Assembly (NCBI RefSeq): GCF_030160715.1
Contig: NZ_BSOW01000003.1
Coordinates: forward strand, 62,001-126,000
DNA length: 64,000 nt
From: Bradyrhizobium iriomotense
Lineage (GTDB): Bacteria > Pseudomonadota > Alphaproteobacteria > Rhizobiales > Xanthobacteraceae
Direction of reading: 5' to 3'
Position 1 is the stretch's first letter. The number at the start of each line of letters is the position of its first letter. The translations under genes were made by a program, and so were the position numbers. The notes beneath the pieces were generated by a model. That model had not been told where the DNA came from and did not search any database. It worked only from the letters and a program-made list of their open reading frames with translations. This document shows positions 16,595-24,580 of the stretch, piece after piece.

Positions 16595-16951
16595 ATGAAA
16601 AATCTATTTGTAATCACAATTGCCATCGCCGCCATCGGAGGCGCACCGACCAACGAGGCCGGCGCGTGCAACTCGAACCTTCCGACTTTTGAACTGATGG
16701 GCTTCCCGATCTCCCCGCACCAGGTCGCGGTGATGGGATCGGCTCATGTCGAGGAGAGCCCGGCTACACCGGAGCTGATGTTGGCCGGTATGCCCGCTTC
16801 TCCTCATCAGATTGCGGCCCTCACTCCGCGCTCGAAAGCCGCGAAGATAGTTCAGGCCACGGCTGGCATTCCAGAGCCAACCACCGTTGGCCTAGCGCCA
16901 CCTGGCTTTGCACCGCGCGCAACTGGCGCTGGGCTTTGCACCGCCGATTGA
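16595..16951 (+). CDS. Exported protein with internal duplicated motif, unknown function
   Basis: 118 residues with a signal peptide (MKNLFVITIAIAAIGGAPTN, cleavage near ANEAGA/C). The mature part carries a duplication: FELMGFPISPHQVAVMG (about 32-48) and ELMLAGMPASPHQIAAL (about 60-76), sharing the core M-G/A-x-P-x-S-PHQ-hydrophobic. Near the end there is a third, degenerate GLAPPGFAPRAT. No family recognised. It is divergent from the sensor kinase (gap 143 bp) and heads a run of exported proteins. Confidence 0.68.
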   Translation: MKNLFVITIAIAAIGGAPTNEAGACNSNLPTFELMGFPISPHQVAVMGSAHVEESPATPELMLAGMPASPHQIAALTPRSKAAKIVQATAGIPEPTTVGLAPPGFAPRATGAGLCTAD

Positions 16952-17044
16952 ACACGCCTGAGATCGACTCCACTGCTTCAGGGCCCGACGCGATGGCCTC
17001 GAAGCATTCCGTTGAGCCGAGACGAGATTTTCGGAGGCGAAGAC

Positions 17045-17395
17045 ATGCCGGCGATGAGGCGGGCGGCGGTTCCGATCTGTCTGCTATTGCTCACGACCGC
17101 GACGCTCGCGCGAGATGACGGGCGCTACGCGAATTCCCCACTGAAACCCTGGTTCGAGGGCCTGGAGAGCGAATTCGGAAAGTGCTGCGAGGATTCCGAT
17201 GCCTACGTGCTCTCCGAACCGGACTGGAAGTCTGATCACGGGCAATATCGCGTTCGCATCGATGGCGAATGGGTTCTGGTGCCGGACGGCGCTCTCCTCA
17301 GGCAACCCAACCTCACCGGACGGACGATGGTCTGGAAGCACTATATCGACGGCCATCCCCGTGTCCGCTGTTTCATACCTGGCAGCATGACCTGA
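17045..17395 (+). CDS. Conserved-looking exported protein with Cys-Cys-Glu-Asp motif
   Basis: 116 residues from the chosen start, which follows GGAGGCGAAGAC (an earlier start at 17012 lacks a site). An N-terminal signal peptide (MRRAAVPICLLLLTTATLA) leads to a mature protein with FGKCCEDSDAYVL, then a beta-rich part (QYRVRIDGEWVLVPDGALL) and a final Cys (HPRVRCFIPG). The CC-E-D motif plus a third cysteine suggests metal or disulfide chemistry in the periplasm. I do not know the function. Its neighbours include DUF305, often linked to copper. Confidence 0.7.
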   Translation: MPAMRRAAVPICLLLLTTATLARDDGRYANSPLKPWFEGLESEFGKCCEDSDAYVLSEPDWKSDHGQYRVRIDGEWVLVPDGALLRQPNLTGRTMVWKHYIDGHPRVRCFIPGSMT

Positions 17396-17547
17396 TGCGT
17401 CGGCTCCAGCCTCTGCCCGACCGCGTCACCAGCAGGTCGCCTGTTGGCCCAATGCCGACCTTTTGTTGGCCAAGTGAAACGCGCGGGCATGCTATAACCG
17501 TCAGGCCTAAGGCTTAGTCGAGCTCTTCCCAGACCGTGGAGGTTTCG

Positions 17548-18078
17548 ATGCCGGAATCGCGTGGCACAACCTTATTGCCAGCCCTTTGCTTATCAGCAGG
17601 CTCGCACCTCGCGGCGATCGCGGTCGGCGCCGTTGCCGCGGCCTATCTGACTATCTATTCAAGCAACCCGCGATCGCTCGCGGATTACATCTCGGCAATC
17701 TGCGTGAAGACCTTTGGTTCGGCGCCTGCCGCGGAGGCCCCGTACCTCGCCGAGAATGTCGGCGCGATGACAAAGATGATGATTGACATGGGCATCACGC
17801 CGTCGGGCGATGTGGATACCGACTTTGTGGCGATGATGGTGCCGCACCATCAGGGCGCCATTGCGATGGCGCAGGCCGAACTCCGTTACGGACGCAATGA
17901 GCCACTCCGGCGCATGGCTCAGGAAATCATCGTCACCCAGCTGCAAGAGATTACCGTGATGCGGTTGTCGCTGGGCCAACCACTGCCGGCGTCGGCACCG
18001 TCGCCTCAACAAATCCCGCCCGCAGCAATGAGCGCTCGACAGTCGAGTAGTGCACAACATCTGGCAAAGGGGCAGTGA
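17548..18078 (+). CDS. DUF305 domain protein, membrane-anchored
   Basis: 176 residues. A hydrophobic N-terminal anchor (about 20-43) is followed by a DUF305 core with DTDFVAMMVPHHQGAIAMAQ (about 85-104), whose HH and Met residues are the family signature and plausible metal ligands. The C-terminal 35 residues are Pro/Ser-rich and probably disordered. DUF305 proteins are ferritin-like four-helix proteins frequently found with copper and other metal handling genes. The start at 17548 follows GTGGAGG with a 5-base spacer; the frame can be extended to 17536 without support. It is tightly coupled to the next propeller gene (1-bp gap). Confidence 0.85.
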   Translation: MPESRGTTLLPALCLSAGSHLAAIAVGAVAAAYLTIYSSNPRSLADYISAICVKTFGSAPAAEAPYLAENVGAMTKMMIDMGITPSGDVDTDFVAMMVPHHQGAIAMAQAELRYGRNEPLRRMAQEIIVTQLQEITVMRLSLGQPLPASAPSPQQIPPAAMSARQSSSAQHLAKGQ

Positions 18079-18079
18079 T

Positions 18080-19591
18080 ATGGCACGCAGCTCAATTGTG
18101 GCCGTTCTGTTGCTCACGACAGCTCTTGTCGGTACCCGCTACGCCGTCGCCGGTCAGGCGCCGTCCGCCGCTTCGGATCCTGACATCCCCATGAGTCATC
18201 AAGATCGCGTCTACTCCGCCGAACAGTACTCGAACACTGTCTCCGTCACCGATCCCGTCGATAACAAGCTCCTTGGCACCATCCGTCTTGGCGATCCGCT
18301 GCCGGCCAATCTCAGTCCGCTCTATAAGGGCCAGCTGTTGGTGCACGGCATGGGGTTCTCGCCCGATCATCGCACCATTGCCGTTGTCGCCATCGGCTCG
18401 AATGCGGTGAACTTCATCGATACCGCGACCAATGCTGTGAAGCACGTAACCTATGTTGGGCGCTCTCCTCACGAAGCATTCTACACGATGGACGGCAGTG
18501 AGGTCTGGGTGGTCGTCCGTGGAGAAAATTATGTCTCCGTGCTTGACGGCAAAACTTACGAGGAGAAGACACGGATTATCGTTCCCAACGGTCCGGGCAT
18601 GACGATCTTCTCCCCCGACGGCAAATACGGCTATGTCTGCTCTTCCTTTACGCCAGAGACCGAAGTCATCACCGTGGCCGATCACAAGATCGTCGGCAGG
18701 GTTCCGCAAGCCAGTCCGTTCTGTCCCAACATCGCCGCAACGCCGGACAGCAAGCAGGTCTGGCTTACGCTGAAAGACAGCGGCAAGACCCAAGTGTTCG
18801 ATGGGCAACCGCCATTCGCGCTCTTGAAGACCCTCGACACCGGACCGATCACCAACCACGTCAATATCGTGCGCAATGCCAACGGCATGTTTGCCTATGT
18901 TACGATTGGCGGGCTCAACGAAATCAAGGTGTTTCGCACTGACAATTTTGAGCAGGTCGCGACGATTCCGGTCGGCAAGTTGCCGCACGGCATCTGGCCA
19001 TCCGGGGACGGCACGCGAGTCTATGTCGGCCTCGAGAACGAGGATAAGATCGCCGCAATCGATACACTAAAGAACGAAGTGATCGCGACCAGTCCGATCG
19101 GTCAGGCGCCGCAAGCGCTCGTGTACGTGCCCGATGCGGTACCCGCGGCGAGCGGTGCCATCAACTCGGCAATGACCAGAATGATGGTCGTCCCCGAAGG
19201 CCTCGGGACCAGCAACTTGCAGCCGCTTGGCGTGGCCGGACAATCGGCGCAACTCTGGCTCGCGTCGCCGGAAGCAAAGAAAGAGGAGAGGGCGCCTACC
19301 AGCGTTTCGCTATCGGATCAAGGCCTGGTGCAAGTCCTAGAGGCCGCGGTCACCGGGCTCGAGCCGGGGAAGCCATATCTGATTGCCCTTGCGACTGAGC
19401 CGTCGGGCACTGGCGCTCTGGAACCTTTGCAGAGCTTCATGACCAACCCTGCTGGAGCAGCCGTCGTGAGTACAATCGGACCAATCCGTCAGTTGGTGCG
19501 CGGCGAGGGCAAGATTCCGCGTCGCTACCTGGTCATCCTTCCCGGCACTCCCGATAACCACGGCGCCGCCGTTCAAGTGCAAAGGGAATGA
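18080..19591 (+). CDS. Large exported YVTN beta-propeller protein
   Basis: 503 residues. After a signal peptide (SSIVAVLLLTTALVGTRYAV) come repeated YVTN blades, e.g. VSVLDGKTYEEKTRIIVPNG, AATPDSKQVWLTLKDSG and GTRVYVGLENEDKIAAIDTL. A C-terminal region (about 400-503) is beta-rich and not obviously propeller. These periplasmic proteins are usually scaffolds or lactonase-like enzymes. Translation is coupled to DUF305 (TGATATG arrangement), so the two proteins probably act together, perhaps in metal or redox handling. Confidence 0.86.
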   Translation: MARSSIVAVLLLTTALVGTRYAVAGQAPSAASDPDIPMSHQDRVYSAEQYSNTVSVTDPVDNKLLGTIRLGDPLPANLSPLYKGQLLVHGMGFSPDHRTIAVVAIGSNAVNFIDTATNAVKHVTYVGRSPHEAFYTMDGSEVWVVVRGENYVSVLDGKTYEEKTRIIVPNGPGMTIFSPDGKYGYVCSSFTPETEVITVADHKIVGRVPQASPFCPNIAATPDSKQVWLTLKDSGKTQVFDGQPPFALLKTLDTGPITNHVNIVRNANGMFAYVTIGGLNEIKVFRTDNFEQVATIPVGKLPHGIWPSGDGTRVYVGLENEDKIAAIDTLKNEVIATSPIGQAPQALVYVPDAVPAASGAINSAMTRMMVVPEGLGTSNLQPLGVAGQSAQLWLASPEAKKEERAPTSVSLSDQGLVQVLEAAVTGLEPGKPYLIALATEPSGTGALEPLQSFMTNPAGAAVVSTIGPIRQLVRGEGKIPRRYLVILPGTPDNHGAAVQVQRE

Positions 19592-19670
19592 GTCCTTCCG
19601 ATTTCCAGTCTCGGGCGAGACTCCTTCAAGAGATTCAAAGCCGATACTGTCCCGACAATGAAGGATGGTC

Positions 19671-20549
19671 CTACATCCGCAAAAAGGCGAATAACGCTCT
19701 CTCCGCGTGGCTCGCATAGCGCTCCTTATGTCTCAGAGCGAAAAACGAGCGCGTCGGCAGTTCGATCTTGACGCGATAAAGTGCTCCTGCCGCCAGCGAC
19801 TGCGCGACGACCAAATCCGAGATGACCGCCGCGCAGTCTCCGGACTCGACAGCCGTACGTACGGCTTCGTTCGACGGTAACTCGAGCTGGACATCGAGGT
19901 CCGACAGTTTGAGCCCCCATTTCTTGAGCGCAGCCTCGAACATTGACCTGGTGCCCGAGCCTGGCTCACGCATAATCCACCTTGCTTCTGTGAAAAGCTT
20001 TGGTGCAATGCGTGTCTTGCCGATCCATGGATGGCCCGGTCCGACAATCAGGGCCAACGAGTCGCCTTCCATTTTCCGGATGGCTAGCGCTGGATCATCA
20101 ACCTCGCCTTCAACAAAGCCAAGGTCCGCGTCTCCTCGATACACCGCCTGGGCAACGTTCTCGGTGTTTGCCATTGTCACGTGCAGATCGATGCCCGGGT
20201 AGGTCTTCCGAAAAGCTTTGGCGCGTGATGGGAGCCAATAGTTTGCAACGGTCTGGCTCGCCGCCAGGATCAACGAGCCACGCTTGAGGCCAGCCAAATC
20301 GTCCAGGACCTGTGCCGCGGCCTTGGCGCGCGTCATGACCTCGCGTGCCTCATTGAGGAAATCTCGGCCGGTCCGGGTCAGCACGATCCCGCGGCCGACA
20401 CGGTCGAACAGCTTGATTTTGTACCGCGCCTCGAGTGTCGCGATGGCGGCGCTCGTTGCTGACTGAGTCAAATTAAGTCTGCTCGCCGCTTGAGTGACGT
20501 GTTGGTTCTCAGCGACTGCGATGAAAATACGAAGCTGCTCCAGGGTCAT
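19671..20549 (-). CDS. LysR-family regulator, CysL/YeiE-like
   Basis: 292 residues, standard LysR length. The helix-turn-helix is at residues 1-60 (LEQLRIFIAVAENQHVTQAA, SRLNLTQSATSAAIATLEAR) and the effector domain runs to the end (GSLILAASQTVANYWLPSRA, DLGFVEGEVDDP). It is divergent from a small exported-protein gene at 20707. The 157-bp gap holds a palindrome at 20610-20626 that may be its operator. The effector is unknown. Confidence 0.92.
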   Translation of the reverse strand: MTLEQLRIFIAVAENQHVTQAASRLNLTQSATSAAIATLEARYKIKLFDRVGRGIVLTRTGRDFLNEAREVMTRAKAAAQVLDDLAGLKRGSLILAASQTVANYWLPSRAKAFRKTYPGIDLHVTMANTENVAQAVYRGDADLGFVEGEVDDPALAIRKMEGDSLALIVGPGHPWIGKTRIAPKLFTEARWIMREPGSGTRSMFEAALKKWGLKLSDLDVQLELPSNEAVRTAVESGDCAAVISDLVVAQSLAAGALYRVKIELPTRSFFALRHKERYASHAERALFAFLRM

Positions 20550-20609
20550 GGCCCGTCACCTCGCAAGTTTGATCAGCCCGACACCGTCATCTTCGACAAG
20601 CGTCTGATC

Positions 20610-20626
20610 AATCGATTATATCGATT
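20610..20626. promoter_or_regulatory. Palindrome in LysR divergent promoter
   Basis: AATCGAT-TAT-ATCGATT is a perfect 7-bp inverted repeat with a 3-base centre, located 61 bp upstream of the LysR start and 81 bp before the divergent gene. A further half-like element (GAAACGATATAAAC) follows. The position suits a LysR binding site, though the motif is longer than the minimal T-N11-A. Confidence 0.55.
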
Positions 20627-20706
20627 GAAACGATATAAACAATAAGTTGGATAGTTTGATTGGGCGCCTCTAGCTTGGTGGCATCGAAATCGAAAGGAGA
20701 AGTCCA

Positions 20707-20949
20707 ATGACCACAATCAAGCTCCTGTCGGCGGCATCAATCGTGATCGCCACGCTCACAACGCCGGCCGCGGCACACGAGAACGCCATGGCCGCGCGAC
20801 ATGTTGCGCTGAAAAGCAATACGAACGCCTACTCCACCACTGATCGCTGGATTTACGGCCATGCCCGCATCGCCGGGGAATCCGATACTGCGCTTCAAAC
20901 TCAGCCTGGCGGCGTTTGCGACCATGGCGACAATCCGGCGATTTGCTGA
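20707..20949 (+). CDS. Small exported protein, 80 residues
   Basis: It has a strong AAAGGAG ribosome site and a clear signal peptide (LLSAASIVIATLTTPAAAHE, cleaved after about residue 23). The mature part is polar, with DRWIYGHARIAGESD and two C-terminal cysteines (GGVCDHGDNPAIC). There is no recognised domain. The location just beyond the LysR palindrome suggests it is the first target gene, with the hydrolase at 21023 behind it (gap 73 bp). Confidence 0.72.
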   Translation: MTTIKLLSAASIVIATLTTPAAAHENAMAARHVALKSNTNAYSTTDRWIYGHARIAGESDTALQTQPGGVCDHGDNPAIC

Positions 20950-21022
20950 GCCAAGCGCATCGGAATCTACCAAGGCCGCCTTCTCGATCGAGATGCGGAG
21001 CATCGAAATTTGGAGACTCGTC

Positions 21023-22084
21023 ATGGAAAAGATCAAGACATCCGAGGATGTCGATCATCGTCGCCGCAACTTTGTCGGTGCCGCGGCCTTGGCACTCGCG
21101 GCCGCTCAGTTCGGCATGGTCGGCGCGGTAGATGCGCAGCCCGGCAAGGAAAAATTGCCCTCGGTCAAGTCCGGATTGCCTGCTTCGTTCAGCCAGCTGA
21201 AGCAGATCGATGCCGGTCTGCTCGATGTCGGCTACGCCGAAGCCGGCCCCGCCGACGGTCCGCCAGTGCTGCTTTTACACGGCTGGCCCTACGACATTCA
21301 CAGCTTTGTCGATGTCACGCCGCTGTTGGCTTCGGCGGGGTATCGGGTGATCGTGCCATATCTACGCGGCTATGGCACGACGCGCTTTCTCTCCAGCGAG
21401 ACGTTCCGCAACGGCCAGCCGTCTGCGGTCGCCCTCGATATCATCGCTCTGATGGATGCGCTCAAAATCCAGAAGGCGACCCTGGCCGGATTCGATTGGG
21501 GTGCGCGAACCGTCAACATCGTCGCGGCGCTTTGGCCGGAGCGCTGTCAGGCCATGGTGTCTGTGAGCGGCTATCTGATCGGCAGCCAGGAGGAGGGAAT
21601 GATGCCGCTGCCCCCAAAGGCCGAGTTCGAATGGTGGTATCAATTCTATTTCTCCACGGAACGCGGCCGTGCCGGTTACGACAAGTATCGTCGCGATTTC
21701 TCGAAGTTGATCTGGCAGCTCGCCTCGCCAAAGTGGGATTTTGATGACGCCATCTTCGGTCGCAGTGCGAACGCCTTCGACAATCCGGACCATGTCGCGA
21801 TCGTGATCCACAGTTACCGCTGGCGGCTCGGTCTCGTCCAGGGCGAGCCGCGATATGACGAGCTTGAGAAACGGCTTGCCCGGAAGCCCGCCATCGGCGT
21901 GCCCACCATCACGATGGAGGGTGACGCCAATGGCGCTCCGCATCCGGAGCCAGCTGCCTACGTGAAGATGTTTTCGGGCAAATATTCGCACCGAACCATC
22001 AAGGGCGGCATCGGGCACAATCTGCCCCAGGAAGCGCCGCAAGCCTTTGCCGAAGCGGTCGTCGACGTCACCTCTGAAGGCTGA
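21023..22084 (+). CDS. Epoxide-hydrolase-like alpha/beta hydrolase with Tat signal, copy 1
   Basis: 353 residues. A Tat-type leader (DHRRRNFVGAAALALAAAQF, residues 11-30) precedes an alpha/beta hydrolase. The oxyanion motif is [12 protein letters not shown] (83-94), the nucleophile elbow GFDWGAR has Asp158 rather than Ser, as in epoxide hydrolases and haloalkane dehalogenases, and the catalytic His is in [13 protein letters not shown] cap domain lies between. The start at 21023 follows GGAG with a 7-base spacer. The product is probably periplasmic. A close paralogue is encoded at 39097-40140. Substrate unknown. Confidence 0.87.
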   Translation: MEKIKTSEDVDHRRRNFVGAAALALAAAQFGMVGAVDAQPGKEKLPSVKSGLPASFSQLKQIDAGLLDVGYAEAGPADGPPVLLLHGWPYDIHSFVDVTPLLASAGYRVIVPYLRGYGTTRFLSSETFRNGQPSAVALDIIALMDALKIQKATLAGFDWGARTVNIVAALWPERCQAMVSVSGYLIGSQEEGMMPLPPKAEFEWWYQFYFSTERGRAGYDKYRRDFSKLIWQLASPKWDFDDAIFGRSANAFDNPDHVAIVIHSYRWRLGLVQGEPRYDELEKRLARKPAIGVPTITMEGDANGAPHPEPAAYVKMFSGKYSHRTIKGGIGHNLPQEAPQAFAEAVVDVTSEG

Positions 22085-22140
22085 TCGGCGTGGTGAAGCT
22101 GCGGGGCGCGATGAGCCGCAAGGGGCGCGATTGGCGTTTG

Positions 22141-23310
22141 CTAGCGTGGCGCGAGTTGAGCGATCAACTCGTTGCTCGCGGCCACGGCGGCATTGAAGCC
22201 GCCGACATTGAAGGCGTTCATCAGAAAGAATACCGCTACGCCGCGGGTCGGCGCGATCGCAAGATAGGCGAAGTTGCCCTGCAAGCCGCCGCTTTTCTGC
22301 AGGATCAACGGTCGATTGCCGGCCGGCATGTTGATGACCCAGCCCAAGCCCATCGCATCCATCGGCCCGGCATCATCCAGGCCGACGACTGACGCAAGCC
22401 CGTCGCGATAGAGATAAGCAGCGTGATCGAGCAGTCGCAGCTCGCGGTCGGTCGTCGCGAAACGGTCCAGGTGCCACTTCATCCAACGTGCCATGTCGTT
22501 CGCGGTGGTGTGCAGTCCGCCGGCGCATTCGATGCTGGTCGGCGTGTGCGCGGCCGGCATCGGTGATCCGTCGAAATCGTGACCCTGCATGAGGCGCGCC
22601 TCATCTCCCGGCCGAGGGTTGAACACCGTGTCCTTCATGCCGAGCGGATCAAGCACGCGCTCCCTGAGGAGGTCGGCATAAGGCTTGCCACCGGCGTTCG
22701 CCAGCGCCGCGCCGAGCAGGTCGAAGCCGTAATTTGAGTAGAGGGCGGCAGTGCCCGGTGCAAACAGCAACGGATCTGTCTTCAGGTTTGCGATCTGCGC
22801 GTCTTTGGTGTTGGTGCCGAAGGGGTCGTTCGCCGGCCCCTCATTGCGCGGGACTTCACGTGGCAGACCGGACGCCTGCGTCACGAGCTCGATGAGCCGG
22901 ATTGGATGGCCGGCCCTTTCGGGCAGGGTGATGTTGTAACCCAGTCGATCCTGTAGACGATCGGAGAAGCCCACCCGACCGTCGAGCACCATGCTGGCGA
23001 GGACTTCGCCGCAAAACACCTTGCTGACCGAACCGATGCGAAACATCGTGTCGGCATCCGGCTCCTTTCCTCCCTTGTCGTTGATGCTGCCGAACCCGGC
23101 GAAAGCCGTCTCGCCGTTGCGAACCGCAACCAGGATGAAGCCGGGCACCCGGCTAGCGAGATACGTCAACGTGCCCGTGAAGTTCACCGCCTCGGTTAGG
23201 AGCTTGTCTGCCGCCGCGGCCGCATGGCAGAAAATGATCTGCGCTGCGATGATCGTGGCAATGCCCGCAATGCCCGTCCGTTTTCGCAAGTTGAGCACCA
23301 TCTTCATCAT
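22141..23310 (-). CDS. Serine beta-lactamase-fold hydrolase, AmpH-like
   Basis: 389 residues with a signal peptide (about 1-33) and the class C penicillin-binding motifs: Ser94-Val-Ser-Lys97 (FRIGSVSKVF), Tyr-Ser-Asn (AALYSNYGFDLLGAALANAG) and a KTG-equivalent Lys-Ser-Gly (LILQKSGG). Stretches such as SGLPREVPR, LGMKDTVFNPRP and AMGLGWV resemble E. coli AmpH, a DD-carboxypeptidase/endopeptidase, so a periplasmic peptidoglycan role is likely; an esterase role is possible. It is convergent with the preceding hydrolase gene (gap 56 bp). The start among several Met codons is uncertain. Confidence 0.87.
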   Translation of the reverse strand: MMKMVLNLRKRTGIAGIATIIAAQIIFCHAAAAADKLLTEAVNFTGTLTYLASRVPGFILVAVRNGETAFAGFGSINDKGGKEPDADTMFRIGSVSKVFCGEVLASMVLDGRVGFSDRLQDRLGYNITLPERAGHPIRLIELVTQASGLPREVPRNEGPANDPFGTNTKDAQIANLKTDPLLFAPGTAALYSNYGFDLLGAALANAGGKPYADLLRERVLDPLGMKDTVFNPRPGDEARLMQGHDFDGSPMPAAHTPTSIECAGGLHTTANDMARWMKWHLDRFATTDRELRLLDHAAYLYRDGLASVVGLDDAGPMDAMGLGWVINMPAGNRPLILQKSGGLQGNFAYLAIAPTRGVAVFFLMNAFNVGGFNAAVAASNELIAQLAPR

Positions 23311-23520
23311 TCGAGGCCCCAATTCTCTTACGCGCCTTACGGCTAGATATAATACAATACTTCTGCGCTGTTTTGTGCCGCAGGCCGATACGGTGATCCA
23401 TTAGCAAGGCATTTGGTGCAATGCACTGCGCAAGGTCACGGCGCAATTGGGGATCGGATTTGAGAGTGATGAGATCAAGGCTACGCTTGAGAATCTCGAA
23501 GCGGTCCTGTCGAGTTCTGG

Positions 23521-23607
23521 TTGGTGCTCAACCCCAGGACCGCAAAGCAGTTCGCGATCAATGTTCCCGCGAACCTGCTGACGCTTGCCGATGAATTGAT
23601 CGAATAG
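23521..23607 (+). pseudogene. C-terminal remnant of an ABC transporter substrate-binding protein
   Basis: The 29 codons LVLNPRTAKQFAINVPANLL + TLADELIE + stop match the conserved end of the ABC_sub_bind (PF04392-type) family, in which 'VLNLKTAKALGL.IP..LL.RADEVIE' is the usual C-terminus. Nothing of the rest of the gene is present in frame upstream, so this is a fragment left by deletion or rearrangement. Confidence 0.6.
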
Positions 23608-24231
23608 TCTTCCGCGTTGTTGGCTTGATCCTTCTAAGACTTGACAACTGCATCGGTTCGAGTGCGTTGCCGTTAGGATCAGTCGCGCTCGAAGATCTTC
23701 GCGCCAGGGTAAACTCGCCGGGCGTACGTCACGACCAGCGCCCGGTCTTGAGTCTCCAGGAAGGGAGTTCGTAACTGACACGACCCGACGACAAGGTGCC
23801 ACAGGCCATTAAGTCTCTGAATGACGACGCTCATTAGTGTGCTCCTCGAAGAATCTGCATTTCCGCAAACAACTGATTGACGCGACAGTCCTACGAGTTA
23901 CGCGTCGGGGCAGTGATCCTCATCACATATTGCGGAGCAAACGCGCGCGCGGCACTATTCGATCACCGTTGGATCGCCTGCCTTGCGCTTGTTCGAATAT
24001 GCTTCAAGCATCGCCTCGAGGATTATGATCGGTAACCAGAACACAAGCATGGCAATTTCCTCCATGGCATGAAAACACTCGGCGCTCAGGGCTCGTTCCT
24101 AAAAATAAACATCCGTGTGCCTGGAACGCTTTCGCTTCTTATCAAGCTACCTCGTCGTTCTTCGCTGCCTTGCGGCTGATCGTCAGCCAGCTTTTCGAAG
24201 TTGAGAAGTCCCCAATGACCGCGGCTCTACC

Positions 24232-24414
24232 TCACCGGTCTAGCGCTTCGTAATCATCAGCCAATTCAAGCAGCATCGCAGCAAGACCGCGCTTGCTTGC
24301 AGCGGTCACTGAAGATTGGTCGCCTACAAGCTTGTGGCCGGCCTCGATCTCAATGGCGTCCGCGATATACTGCGCTGCCTGCCGTCGATAATCGTCAATC
24401 AATTCCTGGAACAT
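24232..24414 (-). CDS. Small acidic helical protein, 60 residues
   Basis: The frame begins after GGGAGCTGCGG and encodes MFQELIDDYRRQAAQYIADA followed by IEIEAGHKLVGDQSSVTAAS and LAAMLLELADDYEALDR. It is predicted to be nearly all helix by composition, with heptad-like leucines at the end. It is isolated in a gene-poor interval. No family recognised; real-gene status rests on the start site and helical composition. Confidence 0.45.
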   Translation of the reverse strand: MFQELIDDYRRQAAQYIADAIEIEAGHKLVGDQSSVTAASKRGLAAMLLELADDYEALDR

Positions 24415-24580
24415 CCGCAGCTCCCGGATTCAAGTGAGCGCCCCATCTTGCTCGCGATCGCGCCGATATCAACCGCATCATTGCAGCATCCACCGAAATT
24501 GAAAGGAAGCGCGTCGAGAGTCTCTGCGCAGCAACACTAGGAACTACGGAGCAGCTCTTTGCGACGATCAAGTGCCGGCG

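Larger units (their letters stand above)
23311..24580. other. Gene-poor interval with remnants
   Basis: This 1.27-kb interval contains no full-length gene. It holds the 3' end of a former ABC substrate-binding protein gene (23521-23607) and one small plausible gene (24232-24414), both listed separately. Sequence just before the remnant (about 23430-23515) reads as VTAQLGIGFESDEIKATLEN in another frame and may be part of a second decayed gene. Between 23608 and 24231 I see nothing. GC content appears locally lower than in neighbouring genes. Confidence 0.5.
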
